A stretch of 14,422 nucleotides of DNA, from contig CALEMV010000012.1 in NCBI GenBank assembly GCA_937910655.1, positions 1 through 14,422 of the forward strand. Direction: 5' to 3'. Below are positions 1 to 10,575 of this stretch, piece by piece. Position numbers and translations under genes: made by a program. Position 1 is the first letter of the stretch. Each line of letters starts with the position of its first letter. This DNA is from an uncultured Solobacterium sp. (lineage in GTDB: Bacteria > Bacillota_I > Bacilli_A > Erysipelotrichales > Erysipelotrichaceae). The notes below the pieces were generated by a model. It did no database searches. It was given only the letters and a program-made list of their open reading frames with translations, and was not told the DNA's origin.

Positions 1-1098
<1,098 letters not shown>

Positions 1099-1114
1099 AT
1101 TGACTCTTTTATTT

Positions 1115-1135
1115 TACGAAGTCTTTTGCTTCGTA
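1115..1135 (-). other. Hairpin in the 16S leader
   Basis: A perfect 7-bp stem (TACGAAG / CTTCGTA) with a 7-nt loop lies 17 nt upstream of the mature 16S 5' end. It sits in the transcribed leader, where pre-rRNA is cleaved and folded. A processing or folding role is an inference, because the 3' flank of 16S that would form the long RNase III stem is outside the window. Confidence 0.5.
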
Positions 1136-1171
1136 TAAGTTTTGCTTGACGTTGTTTATGTGTCTTATTCC

Positions 1172-1213
1172 TGTTCAGTTTTCAAAGATCTCTGCCTCTC
1201 TCCTTCCGAAGAG
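1172..1213 (-). promoter_or_regulatory. rrn antitermination region: boxB-like hairpin followed by boxA
   Basis: Reading leftward, 1213-1200 can form a 5-bp hairpin (CTCTT / GGGAG-like, with one G-U pair) and a short loop. It is followed by GATCTTTGAAAACTGAACA at 1190-1172. The CTTTGAAAACTGAA block is a hallmark of Firmicutes pre-16S leaders and corresponds to boxA, the RNA element recognised by NusB/S10 for rRNA antitermination. The boxA match is strong. The boxB hairpin is weaker and is inferred from position only. Confidence 0.7.
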
Positions 1214-1215
1214 TG

Positions 1216-1290
1216 CTGTATTAATATACCAAGTATCTATTTCGATGTCAATGTTTTTTATTACTTTTTTCAAAATTTTTTTCATGCCTG
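1216..1290 (-). promoter_or_regulatory. rrn promoter with UP element and extended -10
   Basis: On the minus strand the -35 is TTGACA (1246-1251) and the -10 is TATATT (1223-1228), with an exact 17-nt spacer. TGG directly before the -10 makes it an extended -10. Upstream, 1252-1290 is almost pure A/T with phased A-tracts, the composition expected of an UP element bound by the RNA polymerase alpha C-terminal domains. The predicted start is at about 1216-1217. The promoter lies just beyond the rpoC terminator and faces the 16S gene. Only one such promoter is visible, whereas many rrn operons have tandem ones. Confidence 0.88.
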
Positions 1291-1294
1291 CATA

Positions 1295-1323
1295 GAAAAA
1301 AGCAGCCTGTTTCCAGACTGCTT
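1295..1323 (-). terminator. Rho-independent terminator after rpoC
   Basis: On the minus strand a 10-bp stem (AAGCAGTCTG / CAGGCTGCTT, one G-U pair) closed by a GAAA tetraloop is followed by a run of T. It starts 15 nt after the rpoC stop codon. It should end the rpoBC transcript and insulate it from the rrn promoter that begins immediately downstream. Confidence 0.93.
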
Positions 1324-1338
1324 CATTTCATGCATTCA

Positions 1339-4300
1339 TTAGAAATCAAAGTTATGTTCTGACTTCATACGTTCAGCTAAAGCAAGAGCAGATTCTGCAC
1401 TACTTACATGCACATCCGCGTTACTTCCGAGAATCTCATCAGGCAATCTGTTTGCAGTTGCTTCTGCGAGTTCTCTAGCCTTTTCTTCACGAATTTCTTT
1501 GAGTTCCATTGCACGTTCTTCAATACGACGTGATGTTTCACGGTCAAAGTTTCTACCTGTTCCGGCTGGAATAAGTTTACCGATGATAACATTTTCCTTA
1601 AGACCTTCAAGTTTATCAACCTTACCTCTAACTGCAGCTTCTGTAAGAACTCTTGTTGTTTCCTGGAAGGATGCAGCAGATAAGAATGAATCTGTTTCAA
1701 CAGCTGACTTGGAGATACCTAAGAGTAATGGACCGAACTTCGCTGGTTTCTTTCCATCGAACAACAGATCTTCGTTAATTGCGTTCATATTAGCGAGTGA
1801 TAATGTTTGTCCAGCACTTAAGCCTGAATCATTACCTTCGATAACGATGACCTTCTTTAACATCTGCTTGATCATTACTTCCAAGTGCTTATCAGAAATA
1901 TCGATGGACTGAGAAGAGTAAACCTTCTTAACTTCCTTCAAGATATATTCCTGTACAGCTCTTACACCAGCTACTTCCAATAGTTCCTTAGGAGCGATTG
2001 GACCTTCAGTTAACTTATCACCAGCAGATACGTGATCGCCGATATTTAAGTTCTGACGCTTCACTTGTGTTAAGTCACACTTGTGTTCGATAGATTCATT
2101 TTCATTAGATACAACAATAACTGTACCTGTCTTGTTTTCATTGTCGTGAACATCCGTGATCTCACCATCAATCTTAGAGATGACAGCTAATCCCTTAGGT
2201 GCACGTGCTTCGAACAATTCTTCTACACGAGGAAGACCCTGTGTAATATCACCGTTTTGTGTCGCAACACCACCAGTGTGGAAGTTACGCATTGTTAACT
2301 GTGTACCAGGTTCACCAATCGCCTGAGCGGCCATGATACCGATAGCTTCACCTTCTTCGACGAGGTTACCAGTAGCCATGTTACGGCCATAGCACTTACG
2401 GCAGATACCATTTGTAGATTCACATGTGAATACGTTACGGATGTAAACTTCTTCAACACCAGCCGCAACAACCTTCTGTGCTAAGTCTTCATCTACTAAT
2501 GTATCGCCATCAACAATCACTTCGCCTGTCTTAGGATCTAAGATTGGTTTTTGTGTGTAACGTCCAACGATACGATCGAATAAACCTTCAATTAATACTG
2601 GCTTTTCATCCGGGCGCAGAATCTTATCTTCGTAAATATTCTTAACAAGATATCCACGTTCTGTTCCACAGTCTTCTTCTCCGATGATAACTTCTTGCGC
2701 AACATCGACAAGACGACGTGTTAAGTATCCAGATTCAGCAGTCTTCAAGGCTGTATCTGTTAATCCCTTACGTACACCGTGAGTGGAGATAAAGAACTCT
2801 GATACGCTCATACCTTCACGGAAACATGAGTAAATTGGAACTTCGATAATAGATGGTTGGTATTCCTTACGGGACTTAGACTGTGTAGGACGAGCCATTA
2901 ATCCACGCATACCAGCTAACTGTGTAAAGTGGTTCTTGTTACCACGGGCACCAGATACCGCCATCATGTTGATTGGGTTCATACGTGCCATGGATTCCAT
3001 CAAGTTGTTACCAACATCGTTCTTAACATCATTCCAGAGTGAGGAGAACTTAGCTTCCCATTCCTGAGGTGTTAATAGACCTCTGTCACGTAACATGTTG
3101 AACTGTTCAGCCTTCTTACGACCTTCAGCCACTAACGCTTCCTTATTAGGTGCGACAGAGATATCGCTGAGGGCTACAGTCATACCCGCTAATGTTGAAT
3201 AGAGGTATCCCATATCCTTCAAGCTGTCCAAGATGTCTGATGTACCATTTGTCTTATAGTGGTCAAAGACAGCCGCAATCAAGTTTCCTAAGTCCTTCTT
3301 CTTGAATTCAGATGCTACCTTATGGCCAGCAAATTCCTTCTTGATATCTGTACCTAGTGGAACAAACTCTGAATCTGGTGTTGCCTTTAGATTTTCTGGA
3401 GTTACCTCATTGAGGTATGGGAAATCTGCAGGGAATACACCGTTAAAGATAATCTTACCAACTGTTGTTAATAAGTACTTGTTATTTTGTTCTTCTGTAA
3501 AGCCTGTCTTATTAACTGCTCTAGCAGGAAGAGCGATACGGTTATGTAAGTGAACAACACCTGTCTGGTATGCCATCATTACTTCGTTGACATCCTTGAA
3601 TACGTGTCCTTCATTCTCACTATATCTTCTCCATCTTGCTGCTTCAGTCTTTTCACCAAGCTGTTCTAGAGCATCTGCCTTCTTCTTGAACTCTTCCGCT
3701 GTTTCTTCCATGTTCAAGTAGAAGTTACCTAATACTAAGTCCTGTCCAGGTGTAACGATAGGCTTACCATCCTTAGGACCTAAGATATTGTTAGAACCTA
3801 ACATCAAGACTTCAGTTTCAGCTCTTGCCATCTCACTTAATGGGAGATGGACAGCCATCTGGTCACCGTCGAAGTCCGCATTGAACGCAGGACATACTAA
3901 CGGATGCACACGAATTGCGCGACCTTCAACTAAGCGTGGGAAGAACGCCTGAATACCTAAACGGTGAAGTGTAGGTGCACGGTTTAAGAATACTGGGTGG
4001 TTCGCAATAACCTTTTCCACAACATCCCAAACACGTGGATCTTGACGACCAATCAACTTCTCAGCTGTCTTAGGGTTAGACGCAATCTGTAAGTTTACTA
4101 ATTCGTTAATTACAAATGGCTTATATAAGTTAATTGCCATTTCCTTAGGTAATCCACACTGCCACATCTTAAGGTATGGTCCAATTGCGATAACGGAACG
4201 ACCAGAGAAGTCGACACGCTTACCTAATAAGTTCTGACGGAAACGTCCCTGCTTACCCTTTAAGGAGTGAGATAGAGACTTAAGTGCACGTCCACCAGCA

Positions 4301-5220
4301 CCTGTAATTGCCTTGGAACGACGACCGTTATCAATTAACGCATCGACAGCTTCCTGTAACATACGCTTTTCGTTTTGAACGATGATTGCAGGAGTTCCAA
4401 GTTCAAGTAACTTCTTTAAACGGTTATTACGAGTAATAACACGACGATATAAATCGTTTAAGTCAGAAGTAGCGAAACGACCACCATCCAACTGTAACAT
4501 TGGACGAAGATCTGGTGGGATAACTGGTAATACAGTTAATACCATCCACTCTGGCTTGTTTTCAGAGTTACGGAATGCTTCTACTGTTTCTAAACGCTTG
4601 ATTAACTTCTTGCGCTTATCACCACTAGACTTTTCAAGTTCAGACATAATTGCTGTATATTCAGCTTCAACGTCACACTGCTCTAATAGTGTCTTAATTG
4701 CTTCTGCACCTGTTTGTGCAACGAAGCTACCAGCACCATAGATAGCGTTATTCTCACGGTATTCCTTCTCAGAAAGAATCTGTTTGTATTCAAGATTTGT
4801 ATCACCTGGGTCAGTTACGATCCAAGATACGAAGTACACAACTTCTTCTAATGACTTAGGCGCTACGTTTAATAGAAGTGCCATACGGGAAGGAATTCCA
4901 CGTAAATACCAAATATGTGCTACTGGAGCAGCAAGTTCAATATGACCCATACGTTCACGACGTACGCTAGCCTTTGTGATTTCAACACCACAACGATCGC
5001 AGACTACGCCTTGATAACGAATCTTCTTGAACTTTCCGCAAGCGCACTCCCAGTCCTTTGTAGGACCGAAAATGCGTTCGCAGAATAAACCATCACGCTC
5101 AGGCTTCTGAGAACGATAGTTGATTGTTTCTGGCTTCTTTACTTCGCCATATGACCAAGCAAGGATTTTCTCTGGTGATGCCAGACCGACTTTAATCGCT
5201 GTAAAGTTATTAATATTCAT
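1339..5220 (-). CDS. rpoC: DNA-directed RNA polymerase subunit beta' (RpoC)
   Basis: Largest catalytic subunit of RNA polymerase, 1293 residues. The N-terminal zinc site uses C59, C61, C74 and C77. The catalytic NADFDGD motif is at residues 447-453, with D449, D451 and D453 binding the active-site magnesium. The second zinc site is C851, C933, C940 and C943. The trigger-loop region ([25 protein letters not shown]) is near 963-984. It is about 90 residues longer than the recalled B. subtilis protein (1199). The extra length is an insert near 505-540, about 9 residues near 779-788 next to the bridge-helix/F-loop, and a charged C-terminal extension after about 1222. K83 aligns with the lysine reported to sensitise Firmicutes polymerase to fidaxomicin (family knowledge). 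The start has an ideal AAGGAGG site that overlaps the rpoB stop region, 13 nt downstream of rpoB. Confidence 0.98.
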   Translation of the reverse strand: MNINNFTAIKVGLASPEKILAWSYGEVKKPETINYRSQKPERDGLFCERIFGPTKDWECACGKFKKIRYQGVVCDRCGVEITKASVRRERMGHIELAAPVAHIWYLRGIPSRMALLLNVAPKSLEEVVYFVSWIVTDPGDTNLEYKQILSEKEYRENNAIYGAGSFVAQTGAEAIKTLLEQCDVEAEYTAIMSELEKSSGDKRKKLIKRLETVEAFRNSENKPEWMVLTVLPVIPPDLRPMLQLDGGRFATSDLNDLYRRVITRNNRLKKLLELGTPAIIVQNEKRMLQEAVDALIDNGRRSKAITGAGGRALKSLSHSLKGKQGRFRQNLLGKRVDFSGRSVIAIGPYLKMWQCGLPKEMAINLYKPFVINELVNLQIASNPKTAEKLIGRQDPRVWDVVEKVIANHPVFLNRAPTLHRLGIQAFFPRLVEGRAIRVHPLVCPAFNADFDGDQMAVHLPLSEMARAETEVLMLGSNNILGPKDGKPIVTPGQDLVLGNFYLNMEETAEEFKKKADALEQLGEKTEAARWRRYSENEGHVFKDVNEVMMAYQTGVVHLHNRIALPARAVNKTGFTEEQNNKYLLTTVGKIIFNGVFPADFPYLNEVTPENLKATPDSEFVPLGTDIKKEFAGHKVASEFKKKDLGNLIAAVFDHYKTNGTSDILDSLKDMGYLYSTLAGMTVALSDISVAPNKEALVAEGRKKAEQFNMLRDRGLLTPQEWEAKFSSLWNDVKNDVGNNLMESMARMNPINMMAVSGARGNKNHFTQLAGMRGLMARPTQSKSRKEYQPSIIEVPIYSCFREGMSVSEFFISTHGVRKGLTDTALKTAESGYLTRRLVDVAQEVIIGEEDCGTERGYLVKNIYEDKILRPDEKPVLIEGLFDRIVGRYTQKPILDPKTGEVIVDGDTLVDEDLAQKVVAAGVEEVYIRNVFTCESTNGICRKCYGRNMATGNLVEEGEAIGIMAAQAIGEPGTQLTMRNFHTGGVATQNGDITQGLPRVEELFEARAPKGLAVISKIDGEITDVHDNENKTGTVIVVSNENESIEHKCDLTQVKRQNLNIGDHVSAGDKLTEGPIAPKELLEVAGVRAVQEYILKEVKKVYSSQSIDISDKHLEVMIKQMLKKVIVIEGNDSGLSAGQTLSLANMNAINEDLLFDGKKPAKFGPLLLGISKSAVETDSFLSAASFQETTRVLTEAAVRGKVDKLEGLKENVIIGKLIPAGTGRNFDRETSRRIEERAMELKEIREEKARELAEATANRLPDEILGSNADVHVSSAESALALAERMKSEHNFDF

Positions 5221-5233
5221 CTAAGCATCCTCC

Positions 5234-8200
5234 TTATTGATCTTCTTCCCCAAAGTCATCGAACCCTACGGTCGCTGCTTCAGGAATTTCTTCATCTAAT
5301 TCATCTTTAATTGTTAAATCTTCGTTTGATTCCGCGTCATTTACAAGTGTTGATGGGTCGAAATCAAGTGTTGTTTCTTCCTTAAGTTCTTCCTGTTCCA
5401 TCTGCTTGAGATCCATCTCATTGCCAGCGTCATCCATCATACGTACATCAATCGCAAGAGCCTGCAATTCGTGTACTAATACACGGAATGATTCAGGAAT
5501 ACCAGGTTCTGGCATATCCTTGCCCTTCACAATTGCTTCGTATGTCTTTGTACGTCCAGCAATATCATCTGACTTCACAGTCAAGATTTCTTGTAATACA
5601 TGAGATGCACCATATGCTTCAAGAGCCCAAACTTCCATCTCACCAAATCTCTGACCACCATTTTGTGCCTTACCACCTAATGGCTGCTGTGTAACGAGTG
5701 AGTATGGACCAGTTGCACGTGCATGTAACTTATCGTCGACCATGTGCGCAAGCTTAATCATATACATGACACCAACTGAGATACGGTCGTCATATGCCTC
5801 ACCTGTACGTCCATCATATAGAACATACTTACCATCTGGTGAAGAGTTAGATTCCTTCATGATGTCACGTAGGTCTGTGTTAGAAACACCGTCGAATACT
5901 GGAGTCGCAAATTTAACGCCTAACTTCTTCGCAGCGAAACCAAGATGAACCTCTAATACCTGTCCGATGTTCATACGTGATGGTACACCGAATGGGTTCA
6001 ACATAATGTCGATAGGAGTTCCATCTGACATATATGGCATATCTTCAACTGGGTTGATACGAGAGATGACACCCTTGTTACCGTGACGTCCAGCCATCTT
6101 ATCACCCTCAGAAATCTTACGTTTCTGAACGATATAAACCTTAACAACTTCATTTACTCCTGGTGGAAGTTCATGGTCTTCCTTACGCTTGAATACGCGG
6201 ATACTGTGAACAATACCAGCACCACCATGTGGTACCTTCAAGGAGTTATCACGGACTTCACGTGACTTCTCACCGAAGATAGCCATCAATAACTTCTCTT
6301 CTGGAGTTTGGTCTGTTTGACCCTTAGGAGTAACCTTACCAACAAGGATATCTCCTTCCTTCACTTCTGCACCGACCATGACGATACCACGACCATCAAG
6401 GTTGCGACATGCACTTTCAGCGACGTTAGGAATATCACGAGTAATCTCTTCTGGACCTAACTTCGTTTCACGGCATTCGATGTCATATTCTTCAATATGT
6501 ACAGATGTGTAGTAGTCTTGCGATTGCATCTTTTCAGACATGATAATCGCATCTTCATAGTTATAACCATGCCATGTCATAAACGCGATTGTAACGTTTT
6601 GACCTAAAGCAAGTTCACCATTTTCCATCGCTGGACCATCTGCAAGGATTGTGCCACGTTCAACACGTTCACCATCCCAAACAATAGGTCTTTGATTTAA
6701 GCAAGTAGAAGCGTTAGAACGACGATACTTCGTTAGTTCATATGTCTTCTCATTACCATTATCTTCAGCCACAACAACCTTTGTTGCGTCAACATATGTA
6801 ACAACACCTGGACCTGTCGCAACACAAGCAGAACCTGAGTCACGTGCAATCACATGTTCCATACCTGTACCAACAAATGGACTATGTGGATTCATAAGAG
6901 GTACGGCCTGACGCTGCATGTTGGCACCCATGAGGGCACGAGTACAGTCATCGTTTTCCAAGAATGGAACGCACGCAGTCGCTACAGAAACGATCTGACG
7001 TGGAGATACGTCGGCGTAGTCAACTTGGCTACGGTCAACCATCACAGTTTCACCCTTGATACGAGCGATAATCTTATCGCCTACAAGCTGACCATCCTTG
7101 ATCTCGTTTGCCTGAGCGATTACGTGATCATTTTCTTCGTCTGCTGGCATGTACTTAATTTCATCTGTAACTTTGCCATCCACAACCTTACGGTATGGAG
7201 TTTCGATGAAGCCATATTCATTTACCTTTGCATAAGTTGTAAGGTAAGAAATCAAACCGATATTTGGTCCTTCAGGTGTCTCAATTGGACAGATACGTCC
7301 ATAGTGAGAGTTGTGAATATCACGCACTTCGAAGCCAGCACGTTCACGTGTAAGACCACCAGGTCCTAACGCAGAAATACGACGCTTGTTCGATAACTCC
7401 GCAAGTGGGTTTTCCTGATCCATAAACTGAGATAACTGAGATGAGGAGAAGAACTCCTTAATCGCAGCTGTTAATGGACGAATATTTGTTAGTTGCTTTG
7501 GTGTTAAGTTTGCTGTATCTGCGATAGACATTCTTTCCTTAACAACACGTTCCATACGTGATAAACCAATACGGAATTGGTTCTGAATTAATTCACCAAC
7601 TGTACGGATACGACGGTTGCCAAGCATATCGATATCATCTTGAGAACCTACACCATCGAACATTGTAAGTTCGTAGTTATATAAAGCATACATATCACTC
7701 ATTGTGATTGTGTGTCTGTCATTTAATGGGTCAATACCAATCAAGTTCACTGGGTGACCTTCTTGCATTACAGTTACTTCCTGTACACATGCACCTACTA
7801 GCCAAATAGTTACTTCACCTGAATGGTTTGTAGCCTCAGCTACGATTGTTTCTTGATCAGCTGTAGAAAGCTTAGTCAGTTCAACTTCCGGTAAGTAAGT
7901 TGGACACATTACTTCGCCATCAGCGTTTGTTAGATCTTCACCGTTTAATGTAACACGGCCGATTTCAAACATACGGGAACCGTAGTCAAGAACTGCATTC
8001 ACATTATCGTTTGTTACCTTAATAGGGGAAGCGATAATACCAGAGTAAACAGTTACCTGCTTAAATTCCTTAGCGATAGCCTTTACATCTTCTTCTGTAA
8101 GAACTGTACCCATTTCTAATGTTGTACGTTCTGTCTTACCATCTAAATCAACTGCTAAGATACGTCCTACTAAGCTATTCTTCCAAGATGTATCCATTAC

Positions 8201-9394
8201 TGCTGTAGATGGGTGTGAGAATGTATGTGTAAATGGTAACGCACGGCAATTGATACCCTTATCAATTTCGGCACGTAACTCATTTCTTAATTCCTTATCA
8301 ATCACAACACCCTTCTTTACAAGAGTCTTGCCTTCAGCACTTACTAAATCCTTTTCAAGAGATAGGCCTTCCATACGGTCTAAGACACTTAACTTCTTAT
8401 GAACCTTATAACGACCTGCCTTTGTTAAGTCATATCTTCTATAGTCGAAAAATTTAGCGTCCATTAAAGTAACCGCACCATCAATTGTTGCGATTTCATC
8501 AGCACGCTGGTTTTCATAGACAGCTAAGAGCGCTTCATTCTTAGTCTTTGTCTTATCTGCCGCAAGTGTATTACGCACTTCTTCGTAATTTCCAAAGATA
8601 GCTGTATACAATAACATGTAGTCATTCTGGAATTCACGTTCTTCTTCTGGCACGATAACATCTGAATGTACAGGTAAGTTTAATGCCTTTAAGAACTTCT
8701 TCATGTTTGTTGTATCAAATGCATTTTCACCACGTTCAAGGTTCAAGGATAAACCAATTGCCTTGAATAGGATTGAACTTAATACTTTTCTTCTGCGGTC
8801 AATTGATACGTTTAAAATACGGCCAAGTGCAGCTTTTTTATCATCACTCATAAATTCCAACCATGTTCCACGGCTTGGAATCAACTCGCATTTATATGTA
8901 TCACGACCTGTGCGCTCTTCTGATTCAATATCAAAGTACGCACCTGGAGAACGAACAATCTGAGATACGATAATACGCTCAGCACCATTGATAATGAATG
9001 TGCCTGTTGGCGTCATTAAAGGGAAGTCTCCCAAGAAGACCTCTTCATTCTTTGTGATTACTTCACCAGTTTCTGGATCCATAACTTCTAACTCCATCTT
9101 ACCCTTAAGAGGAGCGCTGTAATTTACTTCTCTGTATTTGCATTCACTAATTGAATACTTTGGTTCCCCAAATTCATAATCTAGGAACTTCAAACGAATG
9201 TTACCCGCATAGTTTGAAATTGGATATACATCGTTAAATACTTCTTTAATACCGTCTCTTAAAAACCAATCAAAAGCTGCAGTCTGAATTTCTACCAAAT
9301 CAGGTAGATCTAGACCACTGCTAACTTTAGAATAATCTCTACGAGTTGCCTTGTTGCCATAATGCACAACGTGGTATGTCTGCTTATTTTCCAT
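5234..9394 (-). CDS. rpoB: DNA-directed RNA polymerase subunit beta (RpoB)
   Basis: Second-largest RNA polymerase subunit, 1386 residues. The lobe/protrusion region spans roughly residues 1-640, the rifampicin pocket is at 650-676, the catalytic-side block with invariant lysines ([15 protein letters not shown]) is at about 1094-1108, and the switch/C-terminal clamp block ([24 protein letters not shown]) is at about 1240-1263. The tail is strongly acidic. Position 669, equivalent to E. coli 526, is Asn instead of His. The protein is about 190 residues longer than recalled B. subtilis RpoB (1193), almost all of it before the rifampicin region, with a large insertion at about 341-575. The start ATG is preceded by AAAGGATGG. 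An out-of-frame ATG inside that site was rejected. rpoC follows 13 nt later. Confidence 0.98.
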   Translation of the reverse strand: MENKQTYHVVHYGNKATRRDYSKVSSGLDLPDLVEIQTAAFDWFLRDGIKEVFNDVYPISNYAGNIRLKFLDYEFGEPKYSISECKYREVNYSAPLKGKMELEVMDPETGEVITKNEEVFLGDFPLMTPTGTFIINGAERIIVSQIVRSPGAYFDIESEERTGRDTYKCELIPSRGTWLEFMSDDKKAALGRILNVSIDRRRKVLSSILFKAIGLSLNLERGENAFDTTNMKKFLKALNLPVHSDVIVPEEEREFQNDYMLLYTAIFGNYEEVRNTLAADKTKTKNEALLAVYENQRADEIATIDGAVTLMDAKFFDYRRYDLTKAGRYKVHKKLSVLDRMEGLSLEKDLVSAEGKTLVKKGVVIDKELRNELRAEIDKGINCRALPFTHTFSHPSTAVMDTSWKNSLVGRILAVDLDGKTERTTLEMGTVLTEEDVKAIAKEFKQVTVYSGIIASPIKVTNDNVNAVLDYGSRMFEIGRVTLNGEDLTNADGEVMCPTYLPEVELTKLSTADQETIVAEATNHSGEVTIWLVGACVQEVTVMQEGHPVNLIGIDPLNDRHTITMSDMYALYNYELTMFDGVGSQDDIDMLGNRRIRTVGELIQNQFRIGLSRMERVVKERMSIADTANLTPKQLTNIRPLTAAIKEFFSSSQLSQFMDQENPLAELSNKRRISALGPGGLTRERAGFEVRDIHNSHYGRICPIETPEGPNIGLISYLTTYAKVNEYGFIETPYRKVVDGKVTDEIKYMPADEENDHVIAQANEIKDGQLVGDKIIARIKGETVMVDRSQVDYADVSPRQIVSVATACVPFLENDDCTRALMGANMQRQAVPLMNPHSPFVGTGMEHVIARDSGSACVATGPGVVTYVDATKVVVAEDNGNEKTYELTKYRRSNASTCLNQRPIVWDGERVERGTILADGPAMENGELALGQNVTIAFMTWHGYNYEDAIIMSEKMQSQDYYTSVHIEEYDIECRETKLGPEEITRDIPNVAESACRNLDGRGIVMVGAEVKEGDILVGKVTPKGQTDQTPEEKLLMAIFGEKSREVRDNSLKVPHGGAGIVHSIRVFKRKEDHELPPGVNEVVKVYIVQKRKISEGDKMAGRHGNKGVISRINPVEDMPYMSDGTPIDIMLNPFGVPSRMNIGQVLEVHLGFAAKKLGVKFATPVFDGVSNTDLRDIMKESNSSPDGKYVLYDGRTGEAYDDRISVGVMYMIKLAHMVDDKLHARATGPYSLVTQQPLGGKAQNGGQRFGEMEVWALEAYGASHVLQEILTVKSDDIAGRTKTYEAIVKGKDMPEPGIPESFRVLVHELQALAIDVRMMDDAGNEMDLKQMEQEELKEETTLDFDPSTLVNDAESNEDLTIKDELDEEIPEAATVGFDDFGEEDQ
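7367..7447 (-). other. rpoB: Rifampicin resistance-determining region of rpoB with natural Asn at position 526
   Basis: Codons 650-676 correspond to E. coli RpoB 507-533. Q513, D516, R529 and S531 equivalents are retained. The codon at 7388-7390 reads AAC on the minus strand, giving Asn669 where E. coli and B. subtilis have His (526 and 482). Substitution of this His by Asn is a known rifampicin-resistance change, and Asn here has been linked to natural insusceptibility in Mollicutes. Confidence 0.9.
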
Positions 9395-9429
9395 TTGTTC
9401 GCCATCCTTTCGCCTGCACCGCCAGAAAT

Positions 9430-9466
9430 GTCGAAAAAGGGTAGAATAACCCCATCCCTATTCGAC
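9430..9466 (-). other. Hairpin in the rpoB 5' leader
   Basis: Reading leftward, GTCGAA pairs with TTCGAC at the base and an inner AGGG can pair with CCCT, around a loop containing GGGGTTATTCTA. A second, mutually exclusive pairing (GGGT / ACCC followed by a T-run) resembles a short terminator. The hairpin lies 36-72 nt upstream of the rpoB start, within the transcript predicted from the 9483-9511 promoter. Its function is unknown. Regulation of rpoBC expression is an inference. Confidence 0.5.
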
Positions 9467-9482
9467 TCTTTTGCAATTTACT

Positions 9483-9511
9483 ATAATAGAACAACTTTTT
9501 TATTCCGTCAA
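9483..9511 (-). promoter_or_regulatory. Probable internal promoter for rpoBC
   Basis: On the minus strand TTGACG (9506-9511) and TATTAT (9483-9488) are separated by exactly 17 nt. The -35 overlaps the last codons of the methyltransferase gene. The predicted start near 9476 gives a leader of about 80 nt before rpoB. This would let rpoBC be transcribed independently of the rplJL operon. Confidence 0.7.
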
Positions 9512-10099
9512 CTTCCTACTTTGCAAAATATAGTACCCTCGATCCTTAGAGATTACCTCGCAATTTCCAAATATTTCCGCAAACTTTTTCTTAGCACTTT
9601 CTGCGCCTTGTTGTTTTCGGATAACTGCATAGATAGAACCACCTGCTGTTAGATGACTATATGCATCCTCGAACATTTTATAGATAACTTTCTTTCCTGT
9701 TCGAATCGGAGGGTTGGTAATAATAAAATGATATTGGCCTTTGATTTCAGCATATCCATCCGAAACAAGCACAGTACACTCTACTTGGTTCAATCCACAG
9801 TTTAATTGTGCCAGTTCTACAGCACGTGGATTGATATCTGCCATTGCGACTTCACAGCTAGGAAATAATGATTTTGTAATGATACCTAGCGTTCCATATC
9901 CACAACCCATATCCAAGACCTTACCATGGAGTTCTTCTTTGCTGATTGCTTTCAGTAAGACATAACTTCCATAGTCCACACCTGTTTTTGAGAATACACC
10001 GTTGTCAGTCGTAAAGATATATAAACGGTCTAAAAACCGGAAAGTATGTTCCTTCCGGTTCTCATCCAGATTTCGGTTATCGGTAAAATAATGTGCCAT
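9500..10099 (-). CDS. Class I SAM-dependent methyltransferase, YbxB/RsmC-like
   Basis: A 199-residue probable RNA methyltransferase of the MTS/RsmC family, whose members methylate guanine N2 in 16S rRNA. The SAM-binding motif I is VLDMGCGYGTLG at 61-72, an acidic residue for the ribose is at D88, and the catalytic-type NPPIRTGK motif is at 129-136. It is a single-domain protein, like B. subtilis YbxB, which sits at the same place between rplL and rpoB. E. coli RsmC is longer because of a duplicated domain. The start at 10099 is chosen because AAAGGA precedes it and MAHYFTDN matches the YbxB-type N-terminus. A longer in-frame start at 10135 would lie in the upstream hairpin and lacks a good site. 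The target nucleotide cannot be read from sequence. Confidence 0.9.
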   Translation of the reverse strand: MAHYFTDNRNLDENRKEHTFRFLDRLYIFTTDNGVFSKTGVDYGSYVLLKAISKEELHGKVLDMGCGYGTLGIITKSLFPSCEVAMADINPRAVELAQLNCGLNQVECTVLVSDGYAEIKGQYHFIITNPPIRTGKKVIYKMFEDAYSHLTAGGSIYAVIRKQQGAESAKKKFAEIFGNCEVISKDRGYYILQSRKLTE

Positions 10100-10121
10100 T
10101 AACCGTTCCTTTCTAATACCC

Positions 10122-10153
10122 GAAAAGCCGAACAATTGATTATTCGGCTTTTC
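10122..10153 (-). terminator. Terminator-like hairpin between rplL and the methyltransferase gene
   Basis: A perfect 11-bp inverted repeat (GAAAAGCCGAA / TTCGGCTTTTC) with a 10-nt loop lies 25 nt after the rplL stop. On the minus strand the 3' arm ends in TTTTC, so the U-run is partly inside the stem and the terminator may be leaky. The same structure can act on the other strand. In E. coli an attenuator at the rplL-rpoB junction lowers polymerase relative to L7/L12. A similar role here is an inference. Confidence 0.75.
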
Positions 10154-10177
10154 ATGTGTTTTCTGTTATTTTCTAGA

Positions 10178-10546
10178 TTACTTGAATTCAACAGTTGCAC
10201 CAGCATCTGTGAGCTTCTTCTTGAGTTCTTCAGCTTCTTCAGCAGCAACGTTTTCCTTGATTGTTGCAGGAGCTCCATCAACGAGCTTCTTAGCATCAAC
10301 AAGTCCAAGACCTGTGATTTCACGAACAACCTTAATTACGCCTACCTTAGAGTCACCAGCGGCAGCTAATACAACATTAACTGTTGTAGGAGCAGCTGCA
10401 GCAGCTTCTGTTGGAGCAGCAGCTGCTACTGGAGCAGCAGCAGAAACGCCGTACTTCTCTTCAATAGCCTTTACGAGTTCATTTAGTTCAAGAATTGTAG
10501 CTTCATCAAGATATGCTAGGATATCTTCCTGTGTTAACTTTGCCAT
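10178..10546 (-). CDS. rplL: 50S ribosomal protein L7/L12
   Basis: The stalk protein of the large subunit, present in multiple copies and needed to recruit and activate translation GTPases. It has 122 residues, the normal length. The N-terminal dimerisation helices are residues 1-33, the Ala/Pro-rich flexible hinge is about 34-55, and the globular factor-binding domain is about 56-122, with the conserved [15 protein letters not shown] stretch at roughly 78-92. The start has an AGGAG site. It lies 29 nt downstream of rplJ and is co-transcribed with it. A hairpin after its stop probably trims read-through into the genes beyond. Confidence 0.97.
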   Translation of the reverse strand: MAKLTQEDILAYLDEATILELNELVKAIEEKYGVSAAAPVAAAAPTEAAAAAPTTVNVVLAAAGDSKVGVIKVVREITGLGLVDAKKLVDGAPATIKENVAAEEAEELKKKLTDAGATVEFK

Positions 10547-10575
10547 GGATTAATTTCTCCTCTTCTATTTCTTTC

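Noticed and set aside
1142..1342. 66-codon plus-strand ORF
   Set aside because: Covers the rrn promoter, boxA and rpoC terminator on the opposite strand. A chance ORF in AT-rich regulatory DNA.
1499..1912. 137-codon plus-strand ORF
   Set aside because: Antisense to the rpoC 3' end. No recognisable domain.
6854..7369. 171-codon plus-strand ORF
   Set aside because: Antisense to the conserved core of rpoB. No motif or ribosome binding site.
7400..7402. Ala at RpoB position equivalent to E. coli Ser522
   Set aside because: Recalled B. subtilis RpoB also has Ala here, so it is the Firmicutes norm and not a resistance signal.
10100..10135. Longer N-terminus for the YbxB-like methyltransferase
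   Set aside because: The ATG lies in the 3' arm region of the upstream hairpin without a proper site, and the shorter start has AAAGGA and matches the family N-terminus.
10182..10553. 123-codon plus-strand ORF rich in Ala and Ser
   Set aside because: It is the complement of rplL and its composition is produced by the Ala-rich hinge codons. It has no ribosome binding site.
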